From: Deltaproteobacteria bacterium | GTDB lineage: Bacteria > Desulfobacterota_B > Binatia > UBA9968 | Reading direction: 5' to 3' | Assembly (NCBI GenBank): GCA_005879255.1 | Contig: VBKY01000090.1 | Location: forward strand, 1 to 36,411 | Length of the DNA: 36,411 nt | Shown: piece by piece, positions 8,091-15,864 of the stretch | Layout of the letters: every line of letters starts with the position of its first letter | How positions within the stretch are numbered: the first letter of the stretch is position 1 | The notes under the pieces: model-generated | The model's database searches: none | The model's input: only the letters and a program-made list of their open reading frames with translations | What the model was told of the DNA's origin: nothing | Made by a program: the position numbers and the translations under genes

Positions 8091-8730
8091 CTAATGGATC
8101 AGCATCTCGCGCACATCGGCTTCTGTTAGGCTCGGGTTGATCGCCTCCTGAGCATGCTTGAGAAACTCTTCTGCCGCTTTTCTAAATTCCGGTTCACGCT
8201 TGTGCGCGCGCTCAATCATCGAGCGCAGCGCTTCCAACACCATCGGGAGGTCGGTTTTAAACTGCTCTACCGCCTTGCGGAACTCGGTGATCTCGGTGCG
8301 CTCGTAGTCGAAGAAGAGGTCGAGTAACTTCTCCAGGGGCTTTGACATCATCAACAGCGCAACGGTAAACCTCCTCCTTCTCCTGAACTAAAACCGCCCG
8401 GGTAGAATCCTCGAAGATGATGTTGTCTTGCGGATAGCCGCGCCGGAGCTTGAAGTCGATCTCGGCGTCGAGGTCATCCTTTTCATCCTTAGCTTCCCAG
8501 TAGCCGAACGGCACGCGTAGGGTATGAACGAACGCGCCGTCGACGTAGCGCCGGTCTTTGACGGGGGTCGCGGGCTCGTATTCGGGAACGAAGATTAGGT
8601 CGTGCGCACGCGCCCAGCCTTTGAGCAGATCTTTGAACGCTTCGCGGACGACGGATTCACGATGGGTACCGGAAACCTTGCGCAGGTCTTGTAGCTGGTT
8701 GAGGTATTGTTGAATTAAGACTTGGCTCAT
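8091..8730 (-). pseudogene. N-terminal nuclease remnant of a type ISP restriction-modification enzyme
   Basis: ATG 8730 opens MSQVLIQQYLNQLQDLRKV followed by HRESVVREAFKDLLKGWAR, the conserved start of single-polypeptide type ISP enzymes. Nuclease residues are visible as RYVDGAF (Asp) and GYWEAKDE (E-x-K), a PD-(D/E)xK core. Near 8350 the frame shifts by one, and the coupling region continues in the new frame as EKLLDLFFDYERTEITEF and RKAVEQFKTDLPMVLEALR. It ends at EADVREMLIH then TAG, where relatives continue into helicase, methyltransferase and target-recognition domains of roughly 800-1400 more residues. All of these are absent, so the gene is doubly inactivated: one frameshift and one physical truncation near 8094. 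Confidence 0.75.
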
Positions 8731-8779
8731 TTAGTTGCGGGACACGCTCGACAATCCTAGCTATCGATGATTGCCAAGG

Positions 8780-9088
8780 CTAAGCGCCAGCTCGCGTTCC
8801 GCGCGATGCCCATTTCTCTGCTAAGCGCTTCATCGCGGGCCCTACTTCCGGCCAATTATGGAGTGTCGCGGGGTCAAAGTCCGCGCCATTGGGCCAAACG
8901 AGAGTGTGGGCTTCGGGATCAAGCCGAACTTGCGCGAATAGAGAAGGATCGCGCAGCGGAGCGTAGAGTTGTCCCTCCAGAACGGGACTAAAATCGATCA
9001 CTTGTGCCGTGCCGTCGTCAAAACTCACTCGTAGCGTAAATGGCGCGACGTGCTCGAACGATACGACGCGATGGATTTCGTGAGTCAT
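8780..9088 (-). CDS. DUF2442 domain protein
   Basis: A 102-residue protein starting at ATG 9088 with GAGGA upstream; a TTG two codons earlier is too close to the ribosome site. The core reads HRVVSFEHVAPFTLRVSFDD, then IDFSPVLEGQLYAPLRDPSLF, then LVWPNGADFDPATLHNW, the standard DUF2442 pattern. It begins 10 bases after the DUF4160 gene and is surely co-transcribed with it. DUF4160-DUF2442 pairs recur in many genomes with toxin-antitoxin-like distribution, but which partner does what is not established to my knowledge. This pair appears intact, unlike the broken defence genes beside it. Confidence 0.85.
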   Translation of the reverse strand: MTHEIHRVVSFEHVAPFTLRVSFDDGTAQVIDFSPVLEGQLYAPLRDPSLFAQVRLDPEAHTLVWPNGADFDPATLHNWPEVGPAMKRLAEKWASRGTRAGA

Positions 9089-9098
9089 CAGCAAATCC

Positions 9099-9368
9099 TC
9101 ACTTCAACGGCTCAATCTTAACTGGCGGGCGTCCCTCCTGCAATCGCCGCCATGCGCCCACTAATTCTTCCTGGTGGAGTTCCGCCCATGCGAGAACAAG
9201 GCGTTCTTGGCGTCTTGGCAACGAGCCGGCCAGCCGCTCAATCCTTTCGATGTCGTAAATACCGACCCGATCCTGGTAATAAGCGTGAAAATGTGGAGTA
9301 TGGTGCGATCCTCCGGCTTCAACGAACATACGGATCACGATTCCGAAGAACCGACTGATTTCAGGCAT
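9099..9368 (-). CDS. DUF4160 domain protein
   Basis: An 89-residue protein from ATG 9368 to a stop at 9099. It shows the family signature MPEISRFFGIVIRMFVE followed by HHTPHFHAYYQDRVGIYDIE, with the His-rich HHTPHFHA loop near residue 23, and a helical tail (LAWAELHQEELVGAWRRL). It is the first gene of a two-gene unit with DUF2442, spaced by 10 bases. The size and coupling suggest a toxin-antitoxin or addiction-like module; that role is inference from distribution, not proven. Confidence 0.85.
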   Translation of the reverse strand: MPEISRFFGIVIRMFVEAGGSHHTPHFHAYYQDRVGIYDIERIERLAGSLPRRQERLVLAWAELHQEELVGAWRRLQEGRPPVKIEPLK

Positions 9369-9400
9369 ATCAGATCGGCGGTCTTAGACAGATCGGGCGG

Positions 9401-9961
9401 TCATTTCTCTCCGTGCTTATCTCGAACTGTTTGGATATCCTCTAAACAACCCGCGCACATGTAGGCCGCATGAGGCAAAAAAATCAATTCCTCGGTTTCG
9501 CGTGCCTCCATGCAGATTCCGCAGAGCCGATCTTCTTTTGCATCGCCCACCGGCTTCTTCGACGTTGCATCGCTACCTTTGGCAGCTTCCAGCTCTTCAG
9601 CCATGATTCCGCCGCATAGCTTGACGCATTCGTCGCAGATATGCACCGACGGTCCGGCGATCATCTTGCGCACTTCTTGCTGATGCTTTCCACAAAATGA
9701 ACAAGCGAGGTGCTTTCCTTCATCGGCGTACTTGGGTATCTCCGACTCCCATTTATCGCCGTAGGCCTTCTTCAGAGTCTCTTCCAATGCACTCCCGATC
9801 TGCTGCAACTGCCGCGCGATCTCGGTTCTTTTGGGAGAACTCTTCGAATCGAGGAATTTGTTTACTGCGCGCTGGAACAACTTCAACGCGCCGCCGTACT
9901 TCTGCTCGCTAATCAAGTCGGCGCATTCTACGAATCCGAACTTCGATGCAGATTTCGCCAT
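9401..9961 (-). CDS. ClpX-type zinc finger protein with a second CxxC...CxxC site
   Basis: A 186-residue protein; ATG 9961 is chosen because GAGGAG lies six bases upstream, although the frame extends to 10027. The N-terminal part (residues 1-80) is helical and recalls a TPR-like bundle ([18 protein letters not shown]). Residues 87-112 are a ClpX C4 zinc finger (C87, C90, C109, C112, with [10 protein letters not shown]). A second putative zinc site follows at C147, C150, C169 and C172 (RLCGICME...MCAGC). No AAA+ ATPase domain follows, so this is not ClpX itself. Stand-alone ClpX fingers are thought to bind proteins or dimerise. It sits upstream of the DUF4160/DUF2442 pair in the same direction, 32 bases apart. 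Confidence 0.78.
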   Translation of the reverse strand: MAKSASKFGFVECADLISEQKYGGALKLFQRAVNKFLDSKSSPKRTEIARQLQQIGSALEETLKKAYGDKWESEIPKYADEGKHLACSFCGKHQQEVRKMIAGPSVHICDECVKLCGGIMAEELEAAKGSDATSKKPVGDAKEDRLCGICMEARETEELIFLPHAAYMCAGCLEDIQTVRDKHGEK

Positions 9962-10242
9962 CAGCTTCTCCTCAAATCTATGACCAGCATTCGCGTCATT
10001 GCACGCCGCCCGCGGCCGTAAATTCATGAAAGCTTTCTAAGCTCGATTCTGATCACTTTGCTGGCTCAGCGTGGCTAACCGCATTATACCCTCAGAGCAG
10101 AAATAACAAGACTTACGGAGAGTTCGTCACTTCCGCCTCTCTCTTTGAATCCTCTCCGACAATTCCAATGCCGGCGTGTGCCGCTGGTGAGTTCCGATTC
10201 GCGCGGTTACTGGATAGTCGAAAGCTTCGGTCATTTATAAAA

Positions 10243-11058
10243 CTAATAGGGAGCTTCAATCGCCTGGAAAGTCATATCGTTGAAATCGTAGAGCATCTTT
10301 CCTGAGCCAAGGCCTTGCGCTTCAATATTCGCTGAAAATATTTTTCCGCCTTCGGCCCACAAAAGCCTGCCGCCGTCGATATCCGCCCACTCCCAAGTCG
10401 GCTGAAACTGAACCTCACCGGTTTCGAAATCAATCAACCGATACTCGCTTGAACAGATTCCGCGCCCGAGACCCGTCAGACCGGAAGCGTCAACGATGTT
10501 CACTAAAACTCGATTTTCACACAATGGTTTTTCAAAAGTGAGCGCTCCTCGACCGGGTTCATAGCCAACTTTCTTTACTAACCTCCAACGGTCGCGAAGT
10601 AGTCTGCGAAAATAGACTTTCCGCCAATCCCGGCAGAATTCGTCTTCAGCTTCCGCTGGGTCATTTTCGAGTTCGCCGCACTTTGATGCCTCATCGTATG
10701 GGTTGTTCAACCAAAACCTCGTGTCGGATAAAAACAATCCCCCACCAGTCATTCCTCCCACCACCCTCCAGCGACCGATCGCTTTGAGATAAGGAGCACG
10801 GGAAATGGTCGTCCAACAATAAAAATCCTCGCTCGGGTTCATTAGGTAGTATAGAAAGAATTTACCGGCTGGCGACAGATCACAGCAGTAACCGTGAATC
10901 CGGCCCTTGATCCACTGACCGAGTTGGAAGGTATCACTGGATAAGTCCCAACCTACCGTGCAGACTTGTTTCGCAGGCCCGCGGCGTAAGACAACTGCCT
11001 TGCGAGCCTTGGGAGCAAGAAGAACGTCGAGACGGGCTGGTATTTTTCTTGGAGCCAT
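10243..11058 (-). CDS. Conserved hypothetical protein (predicted beta-rich)
   Basis: A 271-residue protein from ATG 11058 to 10243. It opens ARLDVLLAPKARKAVVLRRG followed by VCTVGWDLSSDTFQLGQW, then DLSPAGKFFLYYLM, TTISRAPYLKAIGRW and GGGLFLSDTRFWLN. The tail, WEWADIDGGRLLWAEGGKIF, has the look of propeller blades. I recognise the sequence style from a family of uncharacterised proteins scattered among environmental bacteria, but it has no function I can name. There is no signal peptide or membrane segment. It stands alone between the defence remnants and the SDR operon, with about 280 bases of featureless sequence on its downstream side (9962-10242). Confidence 0.7.
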   Translation of the reverse strand: MAPRKIPARLDVLLAPKARKAVVLRRGPAKQVCTVGWDLSSDTFQLGQWIKGRIHGYCCDLSPAGKFFLYYLMNPSEDFYCWTTISRAPYLKAIGRWRVVGGMTGGGLFLSDTRFWLNNPYDEASKCGELENDPAEAEDEFCRDWRKVYFRRLLRDRWRLVKKVGYEPGRGALTFEKPLCENRVLVNIVDASGLTGLGRGICSSEYRLIDFETGEVQFQPTWEWADIDGGRLLWAEGGKIFSANIEAQGLGSGKMLYDFNDMTFQAIEAPY

Positions 11059-11139
11059 GAAAACACTCGCGGCGCCGCGACAATTGCTCTCGGCCTTTCA
11101 ATACATACGCGCCCAAAGAAACTGTAAGAGTGAGCGTTC

Positions 11140-11886
11140 TTAGATCATCACCGTACCGCAATTAATATTGTACGCCTGCCCGGTGATGTAGGCCGCGGCG
11201 TCGCTCGCCAGGAAGAGAATCGGCCCGGCGATATCTTCGGGTTCCAGGACGTGGCCTAATGGGGTCGCGCGCAAGCGCGCCATCGTCTCCTCTTCGGAGC
11301 GATGGCGACGCGGCATCTCGGTATTCGCTGATCCGGGACAGATGGCATTGACGGTAATCCCATCTGGGCCAAGCTCGCGCGCCAGCGCTTTGACGAAACC
11401 GATAATGCCGGCCTTTGAGGCCGCGTAGTCGGCAAATTCTCTTGCGCCGCTGTGGGCGATCGATGACGCGATACTGATAATGCGGCCGCTTTTCTGCGTG
11501 CGCATTGCCGGCACGAACGCCCGTGCGCAGAGGAAGTTGCCGCCGAGGTTGACGTCGAGGGTACGATCCCACTCTTCCTCGGATTTGCTCACCACCGGTG
11601 ATTTGAGATAGACGCCGGCATCGTTGACTAGGATATCGATACGTCCGAAACATTCGAAGGTCTGATCGGCGAGCCTTTTCACGGAAGGTTCGCTGGCAAC
11701 ATTGACCTCCACCGCGATGGCGTCGGTGCCATGAGTCCGAACCTCGTCTGCGACAGTTTTCGCCTTCTCACTTTGCAAGTCGGCGACGACAACCTTTGCA
11801 CCTTCGCGTCCCATACCGAGTGCGATGGCGCGGCCGATCCCCTGCGCTCCGCCCGTGATCACCGCCACCTTGTTTGGCAATCTCAT
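11140..11886 (-). CDS. SDR family oxidoreductase (FabG-like), last gene of the lyase operon
   Basis: A 248-residue classical short-chain dehydrogenase. It starts at ATG 11886, two bases after the stop of the preceding SDR; an upstream in-frame extension overlaps that gene and is unlikely. Visible motifs are TGGAQGIG (cofactor loop, residues 11-18), VVADLQSEKA, LVNDAGVYL (usually NNAG), IASSIAHSG with the catalytic Ser, YAASK with catalytic Tyr and Lys, and VNAICPGSANTEM. The Asp after the second beta strand favours NAD(H). Such enzymes oxidise or reduce a hydroxyl or keto group, often on a CoA thioester. The NNAG-to-NDAG change touches a structurally conserved Asn and is worth noting. Confidence 0.85.
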   Translation of the reverse strand: MRLPNKVAVITGGAQGIGRAIALGMGREGAKVVVADLQSEKAKTVADEVRTHGTDAIAVEVNVASEPSVKRLADQTFECFGRIDILVNDAGVYLKSPVVSKSEEEWDRTLDVNLGGNFLCARAFVPAMRTQKSGRIISIASSIAHSGAREFADYAASKAGIIGFVKALARELGPDGITVNAICPGSANTEMPRRHRSEEETMARLRATPLGHVLEPEDIAGPILFLASDAAAYITGQAYNINCGTVMI

Positions 11887-11888
11887 TG

Positions 11889-12626
11889 CTAGAGCAGCCC
11901 GCCGTTGCAATGAAAGGTCTGGCCGGTGATCGCCGCGCTCTCCGGGGTCGTGAGAAAATAATATAATTCGGCGAGATCTTCCGGTTTAGCCGTCCGTCCG
12001 AGCGGGATCGATGAATACCAGCGTTGCTTGCGCGCTTCGCCAGTTTCCTTTTCCATCACCCGTGGCGTGTCCGTCGGTCCCGGCGCGACTGTGTTCACGC
12101 GGATCCCATCCGCCGCAAGCTCCATCGCCAAACTCTTGGTGAAGGCGATGATGCCGGCTTTGGCCGCCGAATAGGGCGCGCGCAGCGACGATCCGGTAAC
12201 AGCGTAATTCGAAGCCGTGTTGAGAATCCGCCCGCTCTTTTGTTTTTGCATGATCGGCGCCACTTCGCGGCACATCAGGAACGTACCTTTCAAGTTGGTA
12301 TCGATGACATGCTTCCACTCCGTCCAGGTAAAATCTTCGATGCGCTTGGTATAAAAGCTGCCCCCGGCAATATTGGCGAGGACATCGACACGACCGAACC
12401 GGCTTGCAACATCCGTAACAACCGCTTTGGCTTCACGCGCGACCGTCACATCAATCGACAGCGCATCGGCCTTGCCGCCGGCGTCAACAATTTCCCCGCG
12501 CACCTGCTCGGCCGCGGCATGATCGTAGTCGGCAATGATGACGGTTATTCCCGCCGCTGCCAGGCGACGGGCAGCGGCGCGCCCAATTCCGTTGCCACCG
12601 CCGGTAATGAGCGCAACCAGACTCAT
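11889..12626 (-). CDS. SDR family oxidoreductase, third gene of the lyase operon
   Basis: A 245-residue classical SDR whose ATG at 12626 overlaps the stop of the ligase gene by four bases (ATGA), a sign of translational coupling. Motifs are LITGGGNGIGRAAARRL (cofactor binding), IADYDHAAAEQ, IDVTV, ANIAGGSF in the NNAG position, NTASNYAVTGSS, YSAAKAGIIAFTKSLAMEL with the catalytic Tyr and Lys, and VNTVAPGPTDTPRVM. It is clearly a different enzyme from the following SDR, so the operon may carry two successive redox steps or a dehydrogenase/reductase pair. Substrate unknown. Confidence 0.85.
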   Translation of the reverse strand: MSLVALITGGGNGIGRAAARRLAAAGITVIIADYDHAAAEQVRGEIVDAGGKADALSIDVTVAREAKAVVTDVASRFGRVDVLANIAGGSFYTKRIEDFTWTEWKHVIDTNLKGTFLMCREVAPIMQKQKSGRILNTASNYAVTGSSLRAPYSAAKAGIIAFTKSLAMELAADGIRVNTVAPGPTDTPRVMEKETGEARKQRWYSSIPLGRTAKPEDLAELYYFLTTPESAAITGQTFHCNGGLL

Positions 12627-14416
12627 TCCGTATCTCCTTCCGCAGACAAAGAATACATTTCGTCGATCTCACGCTGATAACGTTCGGCGGCAATTTGACG
12701 GTCCACTTTGATTTTTTGAAAAACGTTTATGCTGCGAACCTCCGGCGGAAAATCATTTTTCATCACCGCGATCTTGCGAATCTGTTCATAGCATTCAAGT
12801 CGGCCATTGACCCGCGCGATCTGCGCCCATAGCGCCGCCTCGATTTCAGAGTTCGATAGTGTGGACGCGTCTCGGTTGAGCGCCAGCGCGATCTGGTTGC
12901 AGTCCGGAACCACCAGCGCGGCGACGAATGGACGTCGGTCGCCGAGGAGCACGGCTTGTCGAATGAAGGATTCGTTTTCCAACAGAACCTCGATAAGTCC
13001 CGGGTAGATGTTCGATCCGTCGGAGCAGTTAAAAATATCTTTCTTCCGGCCAACGATCCGCAGTGAACCGTCGGAGTCTAGCGCGCCGAGATCTCCGGTG
13101 TAAAACCAGCCGTCCGAATCGAGCACCTCGCGGGTCGCCTCGGGATTTTTAAAATAGCCAGGAGATACGGTCGGCCCGCGGACGAGGATTTCCCCGTCAC
13201 CGGCGATGCGAATTTCGACGTTGGGAAAAGGCTTGCCCAGGTTGCCGGGTCGATTGTCTCCAACGCCGCAGAGCGTCACACCGCCACATTCCGTCGACCC
13301 ATAGGAACCAATGAGCGGAATACCGATCAGCTCGAAAAAGCGCATGATGCGCGGCGGCATCGCCGCCGCCGCGTAGGCGATATACTTAATTCTCCCGCCG
13401 AGGGCTTGGCGCACGGCGGCTTTCAAACTGCTTCTTAACTCGTCGCACTGCTGCTTCTCGGTTTCGCTGAGTTCGGTGCTCGACTTTTTTCGATCGAGCT
13501 CTTCCAACTGCTGCCAAAGCTGCCGGTTATCTCCTTCGTCGAGGATCGCATTCCAGATCCGTTCCATCACACGCGGCACAACAGAAATAGCGGTTCCAGC
13601 AAGCGACGCGACGACCTTCAGATCAAGTTTTAATTCCGTCGCCTCGATGAGCGCAGTTGTCCTGCCGGTAGCCACGCTCTTGAGAAATCCAAACCTGCCG
13701 AACAGGTGGTTGAGGCTTAGGACGATCAGGGTGAGCTCGTCCGGCTTGCTGACTACGAGCTCACCACCGTTAGTAATGTTGGAAAGAAGGTTGTCATGCG
13801 TGCGCATCACCCCTTTCGGTTCTCCCGTCGAACCGGAAGTATACATAATCGTCGCCAAATCGTTCGGATGAACCGACTCGAGAATCTCTTGTAGACGTCG
13901 AGCGTCGGCGCTCCTTCCGCGGTCGATCAACTGCTTGGTCGACCAAGTGCCATCGAGAATCGATTCGCTATCCTCCATAACAAAAATATGCGATAGCGCG
14001 GGAAGTTGGCCCTTTAGGTTGAGCAATCTTCCAATTCCCGTCACGTCTTGCACAAACGCTGCGCGACATTCCGAATGACCGAGGATTTTGGCCAGCATGA
14101 GATCGGACAGTGATGGCGAGACAACCACATTCGGCCACCCACCAGACAAAGTCGCCAGATCGGCGCACAGCCACGGCAAACAGTTTTCGCCGATGATGCC
14201 GACGGTCTCTCCCGGCGCCAATCCCAGACTCCAAAGCGCCAGGATGAGGTTTTGTACCATCGCGCCGAAATCGCGCCACGAGACCTCTTCGAAGCGCCCG
14301 CCTGTTTGCAGTTTAATGAACGTGCGATCACCGAGCTGCTCGACTCGTTGAAAAAAGATCTGACCGAGATGACGTCCTTGCGGCGAAGAATTCGAATATG
14401 CGCTCGGGTCATTCAT
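12623..14416 (-). CDS. AMP-dependent acyl-CoA synthetase/ligase (long-chain FadD-like)
   Basis: A 597-residue adenylate-forming ligase. Its ATG at 14416 overlaps the stop of the lyase gene by four bases. Key motifs are the P-loop-like TIMYTSGSTGEPKGVM (about residues 189-204), the SYGSTECGG motif, GWFYTGDLGALDSDGSLRI, and GRKKDIFNCSDGSNIYPGLI near the C-terminus. The insert between residues 290 and 340 (ELDRKKSSTELSETEKQQ) is typical of the long-chain FAA1/FadD15 type rather than short-chain enzymes. It would activate a carboxylic acid to an acyl-CoA for the two SDRs encoded just downstream. The acid is unknown. Confidence 0.87.
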   Translation of the reverse strand: MNDPSAYSNSSPQGRHLGQIFFQRVEQLGDRTFIKLQTGGRFEEVSWRDFGAMVQNLILALWSLGLAPGETVGIIGENCLPWLCADLATLSGGWPNVVVSPSLSDLMLAKILGHSECRAAFVQDVTGIGRLLNLKGQLPALSHIFVMEDSESILDGTWSTKQLIDRGRSADARRLQEILESVHPNDLATIMYTSGSTGEPKGVMRTHDNLLSNITNGGELVVSKPDELTLIVLSLNHLFGRFGFLKSVATGRTTALIEATELKLDLKVVASLAGTAISVVPRVMERIWNAILDEGDNRQLWQQLEELDRKKSSTELSETEKQQCDELRSSLKAAVRQALGGRIKYIAYAAAAMPPRIMRFFELIGIPLIGSYGSTECGGVTLCGVGDNRPGNLGKPFPNVEIRIAGDGEILVRGPTVSPGYFKNPEATREVLDSDGWFYTGDLGALDSDGSLRIVGRKKDIFNCSDGSNIYPGLIEVLLENESFIRQAVLLGDRRPFVAALVVPDCNQIALALNRDASTLSNSEIEAALWAQIARVNGRLECYEQIRKIAVMKNDFPPEVRSINVFQKIKVDRQIAAERYQREIDEMYSLSAEGDTE

Positions 14417-15786
14417 GGTCGCGTGAAATGGGCTGGGTCGTACTTGGACCTCGTCGAATCTTCGATTCGTTTCAGTCCTTTGATCTCGTGGCGGTTTGCG
14501 TAGGCGTACAGGATCGCCTCCGCAACGTCATCCATATGACCCTGAAGATACTTCCGCGCCGGCACGGCAAGTCGCAGCAGATCGGTGCCGCGCTCAACCT
14601 GGCTTGGCGCCAGCGGCGGTCCCTTGGTCACACGAACTCCCGACATGAGGTAGACAAACGCCGCCAAGGCTTCAGCTGGGTACTGGTCCGGCGGCACGTG
14701 CGCCATAAAAGCTTTGACGTCGATAAAGACAGCGTGACCGCTGGGAGGACTGACCAAGGGTACGCCGCCATTGAGCCGGCGCCAGAGATAATTTACTTGC
14801 CCAACCCTTTGAGTCAGATACGACTCCGCTTCAAAGATCTCGCGGAGCGCGATCGCCAAGAGCTCCATCGCACTGGACGGCAATTGTACGCCGTCGAGAA
14901 AGCTCTGCATGTATGCCTTTTGGTAGCTTGCTTTGTCGCGGGTCAGGATCAGACCACCGGCGGGAACCAACAAGTCTTTTAGCGCGCTCAAGGTACAGCC
15001 GTCGGCCAGATCGCAGGTCTCTCGCACAATTTGTTGAATCGAGCGGCCCTGATGCCCAGCTTCTCTTTCTTTGATGAGAAAACTGTTCTCAAGAATGCGA
15101 CACCCGTCGAGGAAAAGTGGAATCTTGTGGGCTGCCGCGATTGCTTTGACTTCGGCTAAATTAGCGAGCGACACCGGATGGCCGCCACAAGAATTGACGC
15201 TCAGCTCCACATAGATGCAGCTGATTTTGCCGGCACCATGTTCCCGGATTGCCGCCTCGAGTTTCTTCAGATCTATGTTGCCCTTAAAGTCGTGGTTCGA
15301 CGTCAGATCGTGCGCGAAATCGCCAATGACGTCGACAACTTTGGCGCCATTCATATCGATGTGGACTCGGGTTGATGGAAACAACATGTTGCCCGGAACC
15401 ACCGTGCCGGGTTTGACGTGGACTTTCGTCCACAGGCGCTCCGCCGAGCGACCCTGCGTCGTTGGGATTGCGTAAGGAAAGCCAAAGAGCCGCTGAACCT
15501 GGTCAAGAAGTAAACCAAACGAGCGGCTTCCCTCCGCCGCCAACCCCATTCCCGACTCTACAAATTTCGGCCCGGCCAATGCCGACAATTGATTTGTGCT
15601 GAGCGAGCTCACGCCACTGTCAGTGCTAAGATCGACGTAAACCAGATCTTGCGGGATCAGTTCCGTGTTGAAATGGGCGGCGCGCAGCGTTTCTTCCCTT
15701 TCATTAAACGTCGTCTGCCTTAGCGGCCGCACCGCCGCGATTTCATACGGCACGGAAAACGTAACGCCCAACGAACTAATTGCCAT
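14413..15786 (-). CDS. Tryptophanase / tyrosine phenol-lyase family PLP enzyme (beta-eliminating lyase)
   Basis: A 457-residue fold-type I PLP enzyme, first gene of the operon, from ATG 15786. It aligns along its length with tryptophan indole-lyase and tyrosine phenol-lyase, which are of equal size: YVDLSTDSG, FGFPYAIPTTQGRSAERL, DFKGNIDLKKL, NSCGGHPVSLANL, FLDGCRILENSFLIKEREAG, SALKDLLVPAGGLI with the PLP lysine at K270, and KYLQGHMDDVAEAI. Differences from the remembered E. coli TnaA sequence are important: the tyrosine equivalent to Y74 (Y71 in phenol-lyase) is A84, just before GSRSF, and the substrate loop reads FPSTR rather than FTTTR (phenol-lyase) or FDTTQ (tryptophanase). It probably cleaves or rearranges an amino acid other than Trp or Tyr. 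Confidence 0.85.
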   Translation of the reverse strand: MAISSLGVTFSVPYEIAAVRPLRQTTFNEREETLRAAHFNTELIPQDLVYVDLSTDSGVSSLSTNQLSALAGPKFVESGMGLAAEGSRSFGLLLDQVQRLFGFPYAIPTTQGRSAERLWTKVHVKPGTVVPGNMLFPSTRVHIDMNGAKVVDVIGDFAHDLTSNHDFKGNIDLKKLEAAIREHGAGKISCIYVELSVNSCGGHPVSLANLAEVKAIAAAHKIPLFLDGCRILENSFLIKEREAGHQGRSIQQIVRETCDLADGCTLSALKDLLVPAGGLILTRDKASYQKAYMQSFLDGVQLPSSAMELLAIALREIFEAESYLTQRVGQVNYLWRRLNGGVPLVSPPSGHAVFIDVKAFMAHVPPDQYPAEALAAFVYLMSGVRVTKGPPLAPSQVERGTDLLRLAVPARKYLQGHMDDVAEAILYAYANRHEIKGLKRIEDSTRSKYDPAHFTRP

Positions 15787-15864
15787 TCCTCCAATGCCCC
15801 TGCTTCAGATTACTGCCTGGATAGCATAAAAGGCAAAAATCGAGAAACCGATTTCACGGCATGG

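Noticed and set aside
9401..9961. ClpX itself
   Set aside because: Only the zinc finger is shared; there is no Walker A/B or AAA+ domain in 186 residues.
12024..12677. A 217-codon plus-strand frame across the SDR
   Set aside because: Antisense to an SDR with complete catalytic motifs.
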